The notes beneath the pieces are model-generated. The model saw only the letters and a program-made list of their open reading frames with translations. It was not told where the DNA came from and ran no database searches. The translations under genes and the position numbers were made by a program. From CAYZJB01 sp964602985 (GTDB lineage Bacteria > CLD3 > SB21), in assembly GCA_964602985.1 (NCBI GenBank), contig CAZRTJ010000025.1, forward strand, positions 1 through 50,312: a DNA stretch of 50,312 bases, given 5' to 3'. Shown here piece by piece: positions 26,725-36,080 of this stretch; the stretch's first letter is position 1, and each line of letters begins with the position of its first letter.

Positions 26725-28683
26725 TTACTGCTGGGCCTGAAGTTTAACGGGCGCCATCCCGATGCTGATCTGCCGCTCCACCGTGGCACGGTCATACAGC
26801 AGGTCCAACAAGACACGCGAAACAAATACGCCGCAGAAGATCGTTGTGACAATACCGATCATGAGCGTCAGTGCGAATCCCTTGATGGGTCCGGTTCCAA
26901 ATTGATACAGCACCAATCCCGTTCCAAACGTTGTAATATTGGCGTCCATAATGGTCACAAACGCCTTTGAGAAACCCGCTTCGATGGAGGCGCGGACGGT
27001 TTTGCCGAGGCGAATTTCTTCGCGAATGCGCTCATAGATGAGCACGTTGGCATCCACGGCCATTCCCATCGTGAGGACAATTCCCGCGATACCGGGCAGG
27101 GTGAGGGTAAATCCGAATCCGGTCAAGATACCCAACAAGAAAATTACGTTGGTTGCCAGCGCTAAGTCGGCGACGGCTCCGGATGTGCGGTAATATGCGA
27201 TCATGGCCAGCGCAACTATCAGGATGGCGATCCAACTGGCGAATTGTCCGGCTTCGATCGAATCCTGACCAAGCGAAGGTCCGATCGTCCGCTCCTCCAG
27301 GATCCTGACGGGCGCGGGCAGTGAACCCGCACGCAATGCGATCGCCAGACTCTTCGCCTCATTCATGTCAGCCATGCCGGTAATCTGGGTGTTACCGCCT
27401 GAAATGCGTTCGACAATATTGGGAGCCGACTGAACCTTGTTGTCCAGCACTACTGCAATCCGTCGATTGACATTGGCTCCGGTGACGCGTGCCCATTGCT
27501 TGGATCCGTCGTCTGTCATCTTGAGAGTTACGATCGGTTTGCCCGCGAGAGATGGGTCCATCCCTTCATAGATGTCCTGCTTGGCTTGCGTGACCACGGC
27601 GCCTGATAACTCCGCCTGTTTCTTGACCACATACAGCACATAAAAGCCTTCGTCTTCGCTTCGCGAACTGAAGAGCAGTTCATTGCCGTCGCCGATCACC
27701 GTCTGAATCTCCGACTTCAATTTGATGCGATCGCCCTCTCGTCGGTAGAGCAGAGCCTTGATCAGATCGACATTCTTCTCTTCTACATAAATGTCCAATC
27801 CGGCCTGCCCGAATTGACGAAACTGAAGGTACTGGGTAAAGGGTCTTTGATTGCTCTCCAGCACCGATCCGGTATCGGTTTTCGATGTATCTGTGGATTT
27901 GGCCAATTCCGCCTGCAGGCCCGCAACGGCCGTGTCCTTCTTCGTCGTGTCCGTCGCTGTCCCCGCAAGGCCGACGAGATTTCCCAGTCCGGAAGAATCC
28001 TGCTTCGCAAAATAGCTGTCCAAACGACGGAGAATGTTATCGACGTCCTGCGGTTCACGCAGCAGTTTGAACTCCAGCAAGGCCGTCTGCTGAATCAGGT
28101 TCTTCGCCTGCGCAGGATCTTCGATTCCCGGAAGTTCCACAATGATCCGACTGTCTCCCTGCTTCTGAATCGTCGGCTCGCTGACTCCAAACTGATCGAC
28201 CCGGTTTCGAATGATCTGCGAAGCCCGATCGACGGCATCCACCGCCTGCTCGTTCAGAAACGTCACGACGCCTTCGTCGTCCTTGAGTTTTTCACCGAAG
28301 TACGTGACCATCGGAACATTCGCAGCTTGAAAATGTTTGGCCAGGACGTTTGCGAAATTCGATTCGGGGTCCTGAGCATACTCGCTGGCCGCGGCTTCGA
28401 GCAATCGCGAAAATTGCGCGTCCTTGGTGCGCGCCAGACTCTCAAACAACGTGACGACATCCGCTTCCATGACCAGATGGATACCGCCCTTCAAATCCAA
28501 ACCGAGATTGATCGATCGGGATTGGAGCGACTGGAGTTCGCGAATCCCGTCCGGAGTCTCCATCATTTGTTGTTTTTCCTCAAGGCTGAGGGCGTAAAAC
28601 TTATACGTCGGCCACAGGGCGTAGCCGGACAAGACCAGCAACGCCAAAATAAGGACGAGCTTGACCTTTTTGTCCTTAATCAT
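26725..28683 (-). CDS. secD: Protein translocase subunit SecD
   Basis: The 652 residues comprise one N-terminal helix, the periplasmic P1 region starting GLDLKGGIHLVMEAD, and a C-terminal bundle of five helices with GIVLTMGMAVDANVLIYERI. The periplasmic part contains an added low-complexity stretch rich in Thr, Asp and Lys (about residues 225-270, TATDTTKKDTA and STDTSKTDTGS), which E. coli SecD lacks. The ATG has AAGGA about twelve bases upstream, and a strong promoter lies 121 bases upstream. Confidence 0.96.
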   Translation of the reverse strand: MIKDKKVKLVLILALLVLSGYALWPTYKFYALSLEEKQQMMETPDGIRELQSLQSRSINLGLDLKGGIHLVMEADVVTLFESLARTKDAQFSRLLEAAASEYAQDPESNFANVLAKHFQAANVPMVTYFGEKLKDDEGVVTFLNEQAVDAVDRASQIIRNRVDQFGVSEPTIQKQGDSRIIVELPGIEDPAQAKNLIQQTALLEFKLLREPQDVDNILRRLDSYFAKQDSSGLGNLVGLAGTATDTTKKDTAVAGLQAELAKSTDTSKTDTGSVLESNQRPFTQYLQFRQFGQAGLDIYVEEKNVDLIKALLYRREGDRIKLKSEIQTVIGDGNELLFSSRSEDEGFYVLYVVKKQAELSGAVVTQAKQDIYEGMDPSLAGKPIVTLKMTDDGSKQWARVTGANVNRRIAVVLDNKVQSAPNIVERISGGNTQITGMADMNEAKSLAIALRAGSLPAPVRILEERTIGPSLGQDSIEAGQFASWIAILIVALAMIAYYRTSGAVADLALATNVIFLLGILTGFGFTLTLPGIAGIVLTMGMAVDANVLIYERIREEIRLGKTVRASIEAGFSKAFVTIMDANITTFGTGLVLYQFGTGPIKGFALTLMIGIVTTIFCGVFVSRVLLDLLYDRATVERQISIGMAPVKLQAQQ

Positions 28684-28803
28684 TCCGGAAAATCCTTTTC
28701 TTGAAGTATCTGTAACTGGTTAAGAATTATCGTGCATTGAATCGACTTGGCACACTTGCCGTCTCAGCAGTGTCGCGAGGAGCGATTTCAAAAAATGCTG
28801 GCC

Positions 28804-28832
28804 AATATACCGTCCAAGTTCAAGAATGTCAA
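28804..28832 (-). promoter_or_regulatory. Sigma-70 promoter of secD-secF-STAS
   Basis: On the minus strand a perfect -35 TTGACA (28832-28827), 17-base spacer and -10 TATATT (28809-28804). The predicted start is near 28797, giving a 5' leader of about 114 bases before the secD ATG. Confidence 0.85.
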
Positions 28833-28835
28833 TAC

Positions 28836-28858
28836 AATATTGCCCCAAAATATTGCCC
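28836..28858 (-). repeat. Two tandem copies of GGGCAATATT next to the secD -35 box
   Basis: The ten-base word AATATTGCCC (plus strand) occurs at 28836-28845 and again at 28849-28858, a 13-base period. The nearer copy is three bases from the -35 hexamer. The position fits an activator site or an A/T-rich UP element. Confidence 0.5.
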
Positions 28859-29060
28859 AAACAACGCCATCGTTTGGGCGCCATGAACCGGCACATGCCT
28901 CCCTCTGAAACGACTGTTGCCGCCATTCCGAACGACCCGAATCGGCCCTCGGTGGCCGGTGACACCCGTGGCGTATGAGAAAGCGGTGGAATATTTTGTC
29001 AGAAATTCTATTATCCGTAAGGAGTTTCACGAGAATGAGCGAGAGGAGAATATTCCCTGG

Positions 29061-29843
29061 ATGAGTGTCAGCGTTGTTGATTTTGAAGTCGATGTCATTC
29101 AGCAAAGCCATCGCGTCCCTGTCGTCGTGGATTTCTGGGCGGCGTGGTGCGCACCGTGCCGTATCCTTGGACCGATTCTCGAAAAACTCGAGACCGCATC
29201 CAACGGGTCGTGGAAACTGGCCAAGGTGGATGTAGATCAGAATCCCGACCTGGCAGGTCAGTTTCGCGTCCAGGGAATTCCCGCCGTCAAAATGATCCAC
29301 CGGGGCGAATTGATCGCGGATTTCGTCGGCGCTTTACCGGAATCCGAGGTTCGCCGATGGTTGGATCAATATCTGCCGAATGAAAACCGGGATCGACTCT
29401 CAACTGCCATGGAGCGAATGGATGCGGGCGATCGGGAAGGCGCGATACGAATCCTGGAAGGTCTCGACCTGCCGGAGGCACGAAAACTTCTTGCACAAAC
29501 GATCCTCTTTGAACGGCCCGACAGCGCAGAACAACTTATTCGCGACCTTGACCAACATGACGACACGGTGGCCCGCCTGCTGACCATCCTGGATTTACTG
29601 CGCATCGACATCGCCACACTCCCCGCAGGACCGCCCCTGGAACCCCTGCGCGTGGGAGTGGAGCGTCTCCGACGACGAGACTATGAAACGGCGCTCCAAA
29701 AACTCATCGACTCGATGACTCTGGACAAGACCTATCACGACGGCATCGCCCGTCGGTTGTGCGTTGGTATCTTTCAGGCGCTCGGTGACTCCCACCCGCT
29801 GACGATTCGCTTTCGCCCGCAATTTTCCATGACGCTTCATTAA
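29061..29843 (+). CDS. Thioredoxin-domain TPR protein (CnoX/YbbN-like)
   Basis: Residues 1-105 are a thioredoxin domain with the active site WCAPC (Cys30, Cys33) and the cis-proline loop GIPAVKM. Residues about 115-255 are helical, TPR-like repeats (MERMDAGDREGAIRILEGL and others). This is the architecture of CnoX (YbbN), a chaperone-redoxin that protects proteins from overoxidation and hands them to GroEL/DnaK. E. coli CnoX lacks the CxxC, but here it is intact, so reductase activity is likely. The ATG at 29061 follows GAGAGGAG. The stop overlaps the stop of the convergent kinase gene. Confidence 0.88.
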   Translation: MSVSVVDFEVDVIQQSHRVPVVVDFWAAWCAPCRILGPILEKLETASNGSWKLAKVDVDQNPDLAGQFRVQGIPAVKMIHRGELIADFVGALPESEVRRWLDQYLPNENRDRLSTAMERMDAGDREGAIRILEGLDLPEARKLLAQTILFERPDSAEQLIRDLDQHDDTVARLLTILDLLRIDIATLPAGPPLEPLRVGVERLRRRDYETALQKLIDSMTLDKTYHDGIARRLCVGIFQALGDSHPLTIRFRPQFSMTLH

Positions 29844-31867
29844 TCCCGGCTCTGTGGACGAGCCTCCGGAGGTTGACGGATCGGTAAGTCAATGACTACA
29901 CGGGTCCCTCTTCCGGGCTGGGACGTCACGTGGATCCTGCCGTGATGCCGTTCGAGAATTCCGTACGAAATTGATAATCCCAAACCCGTTCCTGTCCCGA
30001 CCGGCTTGGTAGTGAAGAAGGGCTCGAACATCCGCGTCTGTGTGACTTCGTCCATGCCCATCCCATTGTCCTGGATCGCAATCTCGACGTGATCCCGCAC
30101 CAGTCGCGTTTCGATCTCGACCGTTCCGCGGTCCTGAATTGCCTGCATGGCATTGATGATCACGTTCATAAAAACCTGATTCAATTGGCCTGGGAAACAC
30201 TCCACTTCCGGTAATTCTCCAAGACGCGTCTCAATGCGCACCCGGTCTCCAAATTGCTTTCGGATCAGGACCAACGTGGACTCGATCCCTTCGTTCAGGT
30301 TGACAAACTTCAAGTCCTGCTCGTCCATCCGTGAAAAATTGCGCAAAATGGACACAATCTCCTTGATCCGCTCAGCTCCGTTCCGATAGCTCTGAAGCAA
30401 TTTCTCCACATCCTCCCATATGTAGTCAAAGTCCGTGTTGGACTTCATCGACTGCAAATACTGTCGCTCTTCCTGACTCAGGTGCGTCTCAATTCGTTGA
30501 AGTATATCTTTAAAGAAATGGACGTAACTCTCTAAATGGGGCAGGTTCGAGTAGAGAAACGTGATGGGATTATTAATCTCGTGCGCCACACCCGCCGTGA
30601 GTTGTCCCAAGGAAGCCATTTTCTCGGATTGGACCAATTGCGCCTGCGCATTGCGCAGTTCCAGCGTTCGTTCGTCGACTTTGCGCTCCAGATAGCTCTT
30701 GTACTCCTCCAACTCCGTAAACAGACGAGCATTTTCCAAAGCCACCGCCGCGTGGGCCGCAAATGAGGACAAGAGACTCATGTCGGCCTGCGTAAACGCG
30801 TCCTCCTTGGAAAGATTATCCAGGGAAATCACGCCGATCACGCGATCGCGAATGGCAAGGACCGCCACCATGGCGCTCTGAATGCGTTGCATCTGACTCA
30901 GATTTCCCGCGGCGATCAGTTCAGGCGCAATGCGCGGCAGAACCAGGCTTTCCCGTTTCGCGAACGCCACGCCCCCAAATCCCTCCCCCGGCCGAAGGCG
31001 AAACTCGCGAACTGTCTGCATATCGTACCCGCAGGCCGCTTTGATCTCCAGAAAACCGGTTTCTTCATTGTACAACAGGATCGAGCCCTTTTCTGCCGAC
31101 CGAATCACTTCCACCGCCGTGTCGATGATCATCTGGAGCCGCTGCTCGAGCGTCAGATCGGATGCGAGTCCGGACGTGACTTTGTAGATCATCTCCATTT
31201 CGAAAAGCTTGCGTCGCAGTTCTGCAGTTCGCTCGGCGACTCTCTGCTCCAGACCGGTCGCCAATTGAGAAATTTGGCGGTTCTTCTCCTCCAATTGCCG
31301 TTGTCCAAGGATCAGGTACCGCGACTGCTGAAAACTCCTCCACGCAATCAGCCCCGTGAAGAAAAAGACGACGGCGATACTGACCAGAGACGCCGCAAGG
31401 TTGGCATCCGGACGGAAGACAAAATCGTTGATCCAAGCGCTGAAGAGCATACCCGCGGCCGTGGGTATCAATCCCTTCAACATCAGCGGAATTCCCCGAT
31501 ACGCGATATGACTGATGTTCACGCCGGCAACTGCCGCCACCGTCGGCCAAAGACTGAATTGCATGAAGCCTACCCACAGTCCGACGACCATCGCATCTGC
31601 ATACATGTTGATCAACTCGGCTCGCTTGGACTCGGACGAATATCGAGCGAACAAGAAAGCAAGATGAGGCCACATCAGGCAGCCGGTCGCAAAGGGAACC
31701 GCCATTCGAGTTCCGAGGAAGTTGGGCCAATAGTATACAATCGTCAGGAGCAGCAGATAGAGAAAACCAATGATGCGCGTCGGATAATTGTACCGTACGA
31801 TCCGATGGACATGCGTGTCCTTCAGATGCGGTGTAGAAGGGGGTATGTAAATCGTATCCGTGTTCAT
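29840..31867 (-). CDS. MASE2-GAF sensor histidine kinase
   Basis: From the ATG at 31867 the protein has 675 residues. The first 160 form a membrane sensor resembling MASE2 (conserved start RYNYPTRIIGFLY, and IAYRGIPLMLKG). A coiled coil leads to a GAF domain (about 235-385). Then come the kinase parts: the H-box GQLTAGVAHEINNP with His429, the N-box QVFMNVIINAMQAI, G1 DNGMGM, and G2 GTGTGLGLS. All residues needed for autophosphorylation are present. There is no receiver domain. A TTG 24 bases upstream is an alternative start. The gene closes the lol-bat-pyrR operon after a 93-base gap. Candidate partners are the receivers at 6850 and 1897 (inference). Confidence 0.9.
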   Translation of the reverse strand: MNTDTIYIPPSTPHLKDTHVHRIVRYNYPTRIIGFLYLLLLTIVYYWPNFLGTRMAVPFATGCLMWPHLAFLFARYSSESKRAELINMYADAMVVGLWVGFMQFSLWPTVAAVAGVNISHIAYRGIPLMLKGLIPTAAGMLFSAWINDFVFRPDANLAASLVSIAVVFFFTGLIAWRSFQQSRYLILGQRQLEEKNRQISQLATGLEQRVAERTAELRRKLFEMEMIYKVTSGLASDLTLEQRLQMIIDTAVEVIRSAEKGSILLYNEETGFLEIKAACGYDMQTVREFRLRPGEGFGGVAFAKRESLVLPRIAPELIAAGNLSQMQRIQSAMVAVLAIRDRVIGVISLDNLSKEDAFTQADMSLLSSFAAHAAVALENARLFTELEEYKSYLERKVDERTLELRNAQAQLVQSEKMASLGQLTAGVAHEINNPITFLYSNLPHLESYVHFFKDILQRIETHLSQEERQYLQSMKSNTDFDYIWEDVEKLLQSYRNGAERIKEIVSILRNFSRMDEQDLKFVNLNEGIESTLVLIRKQFGDRVRIETRLGELPEVECFPGQLNQVFMNVIINAMQAIQDRGTVEIETRLVRDHVEIAIQDNGMGMDEVTQTRMFEPFFTTKPVGTGTGLGLSISYGILERHHGRIHVTSQPGRGTRVVIDLPIRQPPEARPQSRD

Positions 31868-31960
31868 ACAGACCGAACTCTTGCTCAGCAAATTGTTCGC
31901 TCACGCCGGGTACCGACGCGAATGGGACAGGAGAACCGAAAAGAAGAAACGAATGATGAT

Positions 31961-32497
31961 CTATCCGGTGGGATCGATCAGCACAACTTCATCTGTGCCG
32001 TCATACTCCTGAAAATGGACGTGGACTTTCTGGTGATACAGTGTCGCCACCACTCTGCCGGTGTAATCCGGCTGGATCGGCAATTCCCGGCATCCGCGAT
32101 CGATCAGCACGGCAAGCTCTACACGCGCCGGACGACCGAAATCCATGATTTCGTCCAACGCCGCGCGGACGGATCGCCCCGTGAAGAGAACGTCGTCGAC
32201 GAGAATGATGTCTTTCTCGGCAATGTCAAACGGAATCGATGTCTGCTGCACCACCGGCTGCTTGAGACGGGCGCGTGTATCGTCTCGGTAGAAACTGACG
32301 TCCAGATAGCCCAAGGGCAGTTGGACACTTCGCTCCTCTTCGACGAGTTTCGCCAGCCGCAGGGCCAGATACTCCCCCCGCGTGCGAATTCCGATGAGTA
32401 CGGTTTGCAGGAGATTGGGACGATGGGAGATTCGCCGGGCCATCTCGATGATGGCGTCCCGCATTTCCTCCGCGCTCCATACCTTCTTTTCGAACAT
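31961..32497 (-). CDS. pyrR: PyrR: pyrimidine regulator / uracil phosphoribosyltransferase
   Basis: The 178 residues match PyrR, a PRTase-fold protein that binds pyr mRNA in Gram-positive bacteria and makes UMP from uracil and PRPP. The PRPP loop is ILVDDVLFTGRSVRAALD (about 97-114). The N-terminal RISHR and the IGIRTRGEYLA block are also typical. It lies one base after the batA-like gene with no pyrimidine genes nearby. I see no PyrR-type antiterminator in the window, so here it may act mainly as an enzyme. Confidence 0.93.
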   Translation of the reverse strand: MFEKKVWSAEEMRDAIIEMARRISHRPNLLQTVLIGIRTRGEYLALRLAKLVEEERSVQLPLGYLDVSFYRDDTRARLKQPVVQQTSIPFDIAEKDIILVDDVLFTGRSVRAALDEIMDFGRPARVELAVLIDRGCRELPIQPDYTGRVVATLYHQKVHVHFQEYDGTDEVVLIDPTG

Positions 32498-32498
32498 C

Positions 32499-34568
32499 TT
32501 ACTCCGCGGGTCGCCGGACCCAGCGATGGTGTTGGGAAATCATAATTTCAATTACGAGCAAAATCAAGACGATTGCAAGTGTCCATCGCCACAGTTCATA
32601 GCCGACGCGGCTCTGGAGAAGATACTTCTGAATGGGTTCGGCGCCGTCCACTTGCTCCACGACTCCGCCCCGGATCCATCCGGTGAGTTCCTCTTCTGTG
32701 GCGGGTGTCAAGACACTCTCTCGGTCGTTCAGATTCACAGCCACACCCGTCACGGCTCTCCCGTCGATATCCAGACGGTACGCCCCGGGTTTGGAGTCCG
32801 ACGGCATCCGCACGGTCGAAGAACCCACGACAGACGGACGAACCACCTCCCCTTCCTCATTCTCCAACGTAACCGTCCCCTGCACATACGCCGATGCATC
32901 CAGTTGAAGCGGTGCGTCGAAATCTAATTGCGTCCCATGTCCCGCCGTCCGGGAAAATCCATACTGTACACACCGTACCAGCAAAGGCGCAAAAATGCTC
33001 CGATACACAAGGTCGGATTCATCCGGGTTCAGAGATGTGGAAAACACCAAACACAATCCCGATTGGACGACTTGCTCCGCCAGAAACGGTTCTCCCGAGG
33101 CGAACTCGATGACCGGGCGTCCACGAGTCCCCGTCAGTCGGAAGTACTTCTTGAATTGCGGCGATTCCATCTTCTGATCCCGCGTCCGATCAAAGATGCC
33201 CGCCACGATCGGATGGGAGTAATCGATCCGCCCAAACTCGACGTGAGCAGTCTGCAGATCCCGCCACTCCGTCCATTGTCCAATGCCTAGTCGACCCAAC
33301 AGATGCCGATTGTAGTCCTGGACGTCGGAGGATTCGTCTGGCCAGACGATCAGCGTCCCGCCTGTCTGAAAGAACTCGTCCATCGATCGCGCGGTCGATT
33401 CCGTGAGGCGTCGAACCTGGGACAGGATGACGACGTCGTAGTCCGTCCACCGCACCGCGCCCATGCGCGAAGCGGTGATTTCCTCCACAAGCAAATGACG
33501 ATTGACTGTTTCATTCGGTCGCAGAGCCAATCGCAGAAAATTCGTGTTCCGCGGGCTTTCCCCGATCAGGAGGACACGAACGGCCTCCGGCACGTGAACA
33601 AGAAAATAGCGTCGGTTGTCTGACAACAGCGGATCGTCGTCGATCTCGATGTGCCCCCGCAGGAATCCCGCATCCCGTACGGCAAATCGAAACGTCTGTG
33701 TGACCGCGTCGTTTTCCTCCAGTCGCACATTGCTCTGCGCCATTCGCCGCCCTTCGACATAGACGTTGGCCAGCAGTTCCCGGGCCCGCCCGTAATTCGA
33801 AAACGTTGCCCGCAATTCGATGGCTTTGTCCTTTTCGACAATTCGACTTTCGACGGCAGCGTCTGCAATGGCGGCCTGGTCGACCTGGGCGGGCGCCAGG
33901 TGGACGTAGACCAATCGAGTCGCTCCGTCCAGTGAGACTTCCGACCCTTCCTGATGAAGGGCTCCGCGTTGGAGATCGCTGAGCACGTAGATTTCCCGAT
34001 TGACGTACCGGGCCTTTTCCAATTGGCGCGTCGCCAGCAGAACCGCATCCGGCAGACGGGCCGGCAGAAAGGATTCCCTCACCTGCTCCAGCCTGATTTT
34101 CCATTGATCCGGACGCAAGCCCCAGGTCACATCCCGGTTCCACTCCGGATCGTTGGCGGACAGGACGATCACTTCGTCCTCGTCTGACAGCACGCTGAGT
34201 ATTTCGCCCGCCTTGCGAAGGATGGCTTGTCGGACCGTACCCCCGCGAGTCTGGTACGATGTGGAGGGCGATGTGTCCAGGATCAAAACGACCGACGTCT
34301 GTTCATGCGTGGAGAGCTGGCCTTCGCCGTAGCGGACCACGGGGCGGGCAAACGCAAGCGCCAGCAGCGCCAGAATCAGTGTACGCAGAATCAGCAGGAG
34401 AATGTGTTGGAGTTTGACCCGACGGATCCGTTTGCTTTCCAGCGCTTTCAGAAATTGCAGGGTAGGAAACGGGACGACTCGGCTCTTGCGCCGATAGAGG
34501 AGATGAATCAGAATGGGAATCGCCGCGGCGGCCAGCGCCGAAAGAAATACCGTATCGAGAAAACCCAT
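32499..34568 (-). CDS. BatA-like membrane protein with von Willebrand A-type domain
   Basis: The first 75 residues match the BatA aerotolerance N-terminal domain: two hydrophobic segments around LYRRKSRVVPFPTLQFLKALE. A VWA-like domain follows, with a MIDAS motif DTSPS (Asp98, Ser100, Ser102). A second half (about 330-640) has mixed strands and a glutamine-amidotransferase-like look, with a final transmembrane helix near 665-682. Family members occur in the Bat/MoxR neighbourhoods of FCB bacteria; the molecular role is not known. No MoxR ATPase is adjacent. It is two bases from lolD and one from pyrR. Confidence 0.85.
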   Translation of the reverse strand: MGFLDTVFLSALAAAAIPILIHLLYRRKSRVVPFPTLQFLKALESKRIRRVKLQHILLLILRTLILALLALAFARPVVRYGEGQLSTHEQTSVVLILDTSPSTSYQTRGGTVRQAILRKAGEILSVLSDEDEVIVLSANDPEWNRDVTWGLRPDQWKIRLEQVRESFLPARLPDAVLLATRQLEKARYVNREIYVLSDLQRGALHQEGSEVSLDGATRLVYVHLAPAQVDQAAIADAAVESRIVEKDKAIELRATFSNYGRARELLANVYVEGRRMAQSNVRLEENDAVTQTFRFAVRDAGFLRGHIEIDDDPLLSDNRRYFLVHVPEAVRVLLIGESPRNTNFLRLALRPNETVNRHLLVEEITASRMGAVRWTDYDVVILSQVRRLTESTARSMDEFFQTGGTLIVWPDESSDVQDYNRHLLGRLGIGQWTEWRDLQTAHVEFGRIDYSHPIVAGIFDRTRDQKMESPQFKKYFRLTGTRGRPVIEFASGEPFLAEQVVQSGLCLVFSTSLNPDESDLVYRSIFAPLLVRCVQYGFSRTAGHGTQLDFDAPLQLDASAYVQGTVTLENEEGEVVRPSVVGSSTVRMPSDSKPGAYRLDIDGRAVTGVAVNLNDRESVLTPATEEELTGWIRGGVVEQVDGAEPIQKYLLQSRVGYELWRWTLAIVLILLVIEIMISQHHRWVRRPAE

Positions 34569-34569
34569 G

Positions 34570-35259
34570 TTACCGCTTTCGGATGTCGCTGCTGACGCGT
34601 CCGTCGTACATCCGGATCACACGGTCCGCTCGCTCCGCCAACGCTTCGTTGTGGGTGACGACCACGAAGGTCTGCTTGTGCGAACGACTGAGTTCGAGCA
34701 GCAGATCGTGCAGTTGATCGCTGGAGATGCGATCGAGATTCCCGGAGGGCTCATCCGCCAGGACGACGCTCGGGGAATTCATCAGCGCCCGCGCCACGGC
34801 CACCCGTTGTTGTTCGCCTCCGCTCAGCTCACTCGGTCGGTGCGAGAGTCTTTCCGAGAGATTGACTCGTGTGAGCAATTGCGTGGCCCGTGCGCCCGCC
34901 TCGTCTTCCGACTTTCCGGCGATCAACGCCGGGATCATGACGTTTTCGAGCGCGGTAAATTCCGGCAGCAGATGATGAAACTGAAAGACAAATCCAACGC
35001 GTTCGTTGCGCAACCGTGCGGCTTCGTCTTCCTTCAGATCGTTCAGTCTCCTCCCGTTGATCTGGATGTCCCCGGAGGTCGGCCGATCCAGCGCACCCAT
35101 CAGATGCAGCAAGGTACTCTTGCCGACTCCGGACATCCCGACGATGACGACGAATTCGCCTTCCAGGATCTCGAGGTCGATACCCTTGAGAACCGGCAGT
35201 TCTCCGTTGGCCATCGGATACGATTTGTGCACTCCTTGTAGAACAACGACCGGCTTCAC
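34570..35259 (-). CDS. lolD: LolD-type ABC transporter ATPase
   Basis: The 229 residues form one ABC ATPase of the MacB/LolD group: Walker A GMSGVGKST (41-49), Q-loop VFQFHHLLPEFTALENVMIP, signature LSGGEQQRVAVARAL, and Walker B VVLADEPSGNLD. LolD drives LolC/E to release lipoproteins from the inner membrane to LolA. The ATG overlaps the stop of the unknown secreted protein gene by four bases. MacB- or FtsE-like roles are alternatives, but the adjacent LolC/E pair supports Lol. Confidence 0.92.
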   Translation of the reverse strand: MKPVVVLQGVHKSYPMANGELPVLKGIDLEILEGEFVVIVGMSGVGKSTLLHLMGALDRPTSGDIQINGRRLNDLKEDEAARLRNERVGFVFQFHHLLPEFTALENVMIPALIAGKSEDEAGARATQLLTRVNLSERLSHRPSELSGGEQQRVAVARALMNSPSVVLADEPSGNLDRISSDQLHDLLLELSRSHKQTFVVVTHNEALAERADRVIRMYDGRVSSDIRKR

Positions 35260-36080
35260 TTGCCATCCTCCATGCTGAACGTCGACGTGATCGAACCCGA
35301 ATATTCGACTTCGCCGGCAGAGGTGACGGCGATCGACTCCAACCGCACGACCGACGTTCCGTTTTGGAGCCGTCCCCGGTTCACATCAAAGAAATACTCG
35401 CCCGTAATCGCCATCACCACATCGGTCCCGGTATCTGCGACCGTACCGCTGATGGAAACTTCCACATCGAGTACGATTCGTGCCACCCCTTCATTCACAT
35501 CCTCCAGTTTGTATGTTCCCCGGACTTGGGGATCCTCCATCCGATAGACGCCGTCAAATGCCTTCAACCACGACGACAACGAAACAACCTCCGCCGCATC
35601 CCACTTCTCGCCGACGCGCACGGGGCGCTGTGGAAGAGGAAGCCATGTGTGTTCAAACGTGGGAAATTCCTGTTTCACCGCCTGCGACGCGGAGTCGGCT
35701 GATTTTTCCAACGACGTCCGGGTCACATCGACCGTACCAAAACGGTCGACTGTAAAATAGATCCGGTGGCCGGCAAATAATTTGGATAGCTTGTACGTGA
35801 AGTTCTGCCCGTCGCGGGTGACACGCGTGACTTCCACCCGCGCGTCGACATCGTACACACCGCCGTCCGCGTTCGAGATAGTCTGATACAAATCAAAGGC
35901 CGTCTCGCCGTAACTGGATTTCTTATGACCTTTGAGGCCAGCCGTAAATGTGCGATACGTGCTGGTCGACACGCGGATCTCTTCGCCGGCCGAGAACTTG
36001 TACGTCAAGACATACGCCTTTCCCTTTTGAGCCGCGACCGACAGCCAGGGCAGAACCAGTAACCAAACCATTCTTTTCAT
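35256..36080 (-). CDS. Secreted protein of unknown function inside the lol operon
   Basis: From the ATG at 36080 there is a signal peptide (MKRMVWLLVLPWLSVAAQ) and about 255 residues predicted to be mainly beta strands. These include YVLTYKFSAGEEIRVSTSTY at the start and AITGEYFFDVNRGRL near the end. No lipobox is present, so it should be free in the periplasm or outside. I do not recognise the family with confidence; it resembles small beta-rich DUFs with repeated strand pairs. The start overlaps the upstream permease stop (TGATG), and the stop overlaps lolD (ATGA). This coupling between a LolC/E permease and LolD suggests a joint role. Confidence 0.8.
   Translation of the reverse strand: MKRMVWLLVLPWLSVAAQKGKAYVLTYKFSAGEEIRVSTSTYRTFTAGLKGHKKSSYGETAFDLYQTISNADGGVYDVDARVEVTRVTRDGQNFTYKLSKLFAGHRIYFTVDRFGTVDVTRTSLEKSADSASQAVKQEFPTFEHTWLPLPQRPVRVGEKWDAAEVVSLSSWLKAFDGVYRMEDPQVRGTYKLEDVNEGVARIVLDVEVSISGTVADTGTDVVMAITGEYFFDVNRGRLQNGTSVVRLESIAVTSAGEVEYSGSITSTFSMEDGK

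Larger units (their letters stand above)
28684..29060. other. Divergent intergenic region between secD and the thioredoxin-TPR gene
   Basis: No gene is seen in these 377 bases. They hold the secD promoter and tandem repeats, and a perfect inverted repeat GCCCAAAC / GTTTGGGC (28855-28862 and 28872-28879, 9-base loop) without a T run. A plus-strand TATTAT near 29009-29015 could be a -10 for the thioredoxin-TPR gene, but no convincing -35 goes with it. An open frame from 28917 in phase with that gene looks non-coding. Confidence 0.6.

Noticed and set aside
28855..28879. Inverted repeat as a Rho-independent terminator
   Set aside because: No T run follows on either strand, and it lies upstream of both flanking genes, not after one.
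28917..29060. Upstream in-phase extension of the thioredoxin-TPR gene
   Set aside because: The added 48 residues do not match the family, and the ATG at 29061 has a good Shine-Dalgarno and fits the thioredoxin domain start.
30887..32545. 552-codon open frame on the plus strand
   Set aside because: Antisense to the histidine kinase, pyrR and the batA-like gene; rich in His, Arg and Gln as expected from a shadow frame.
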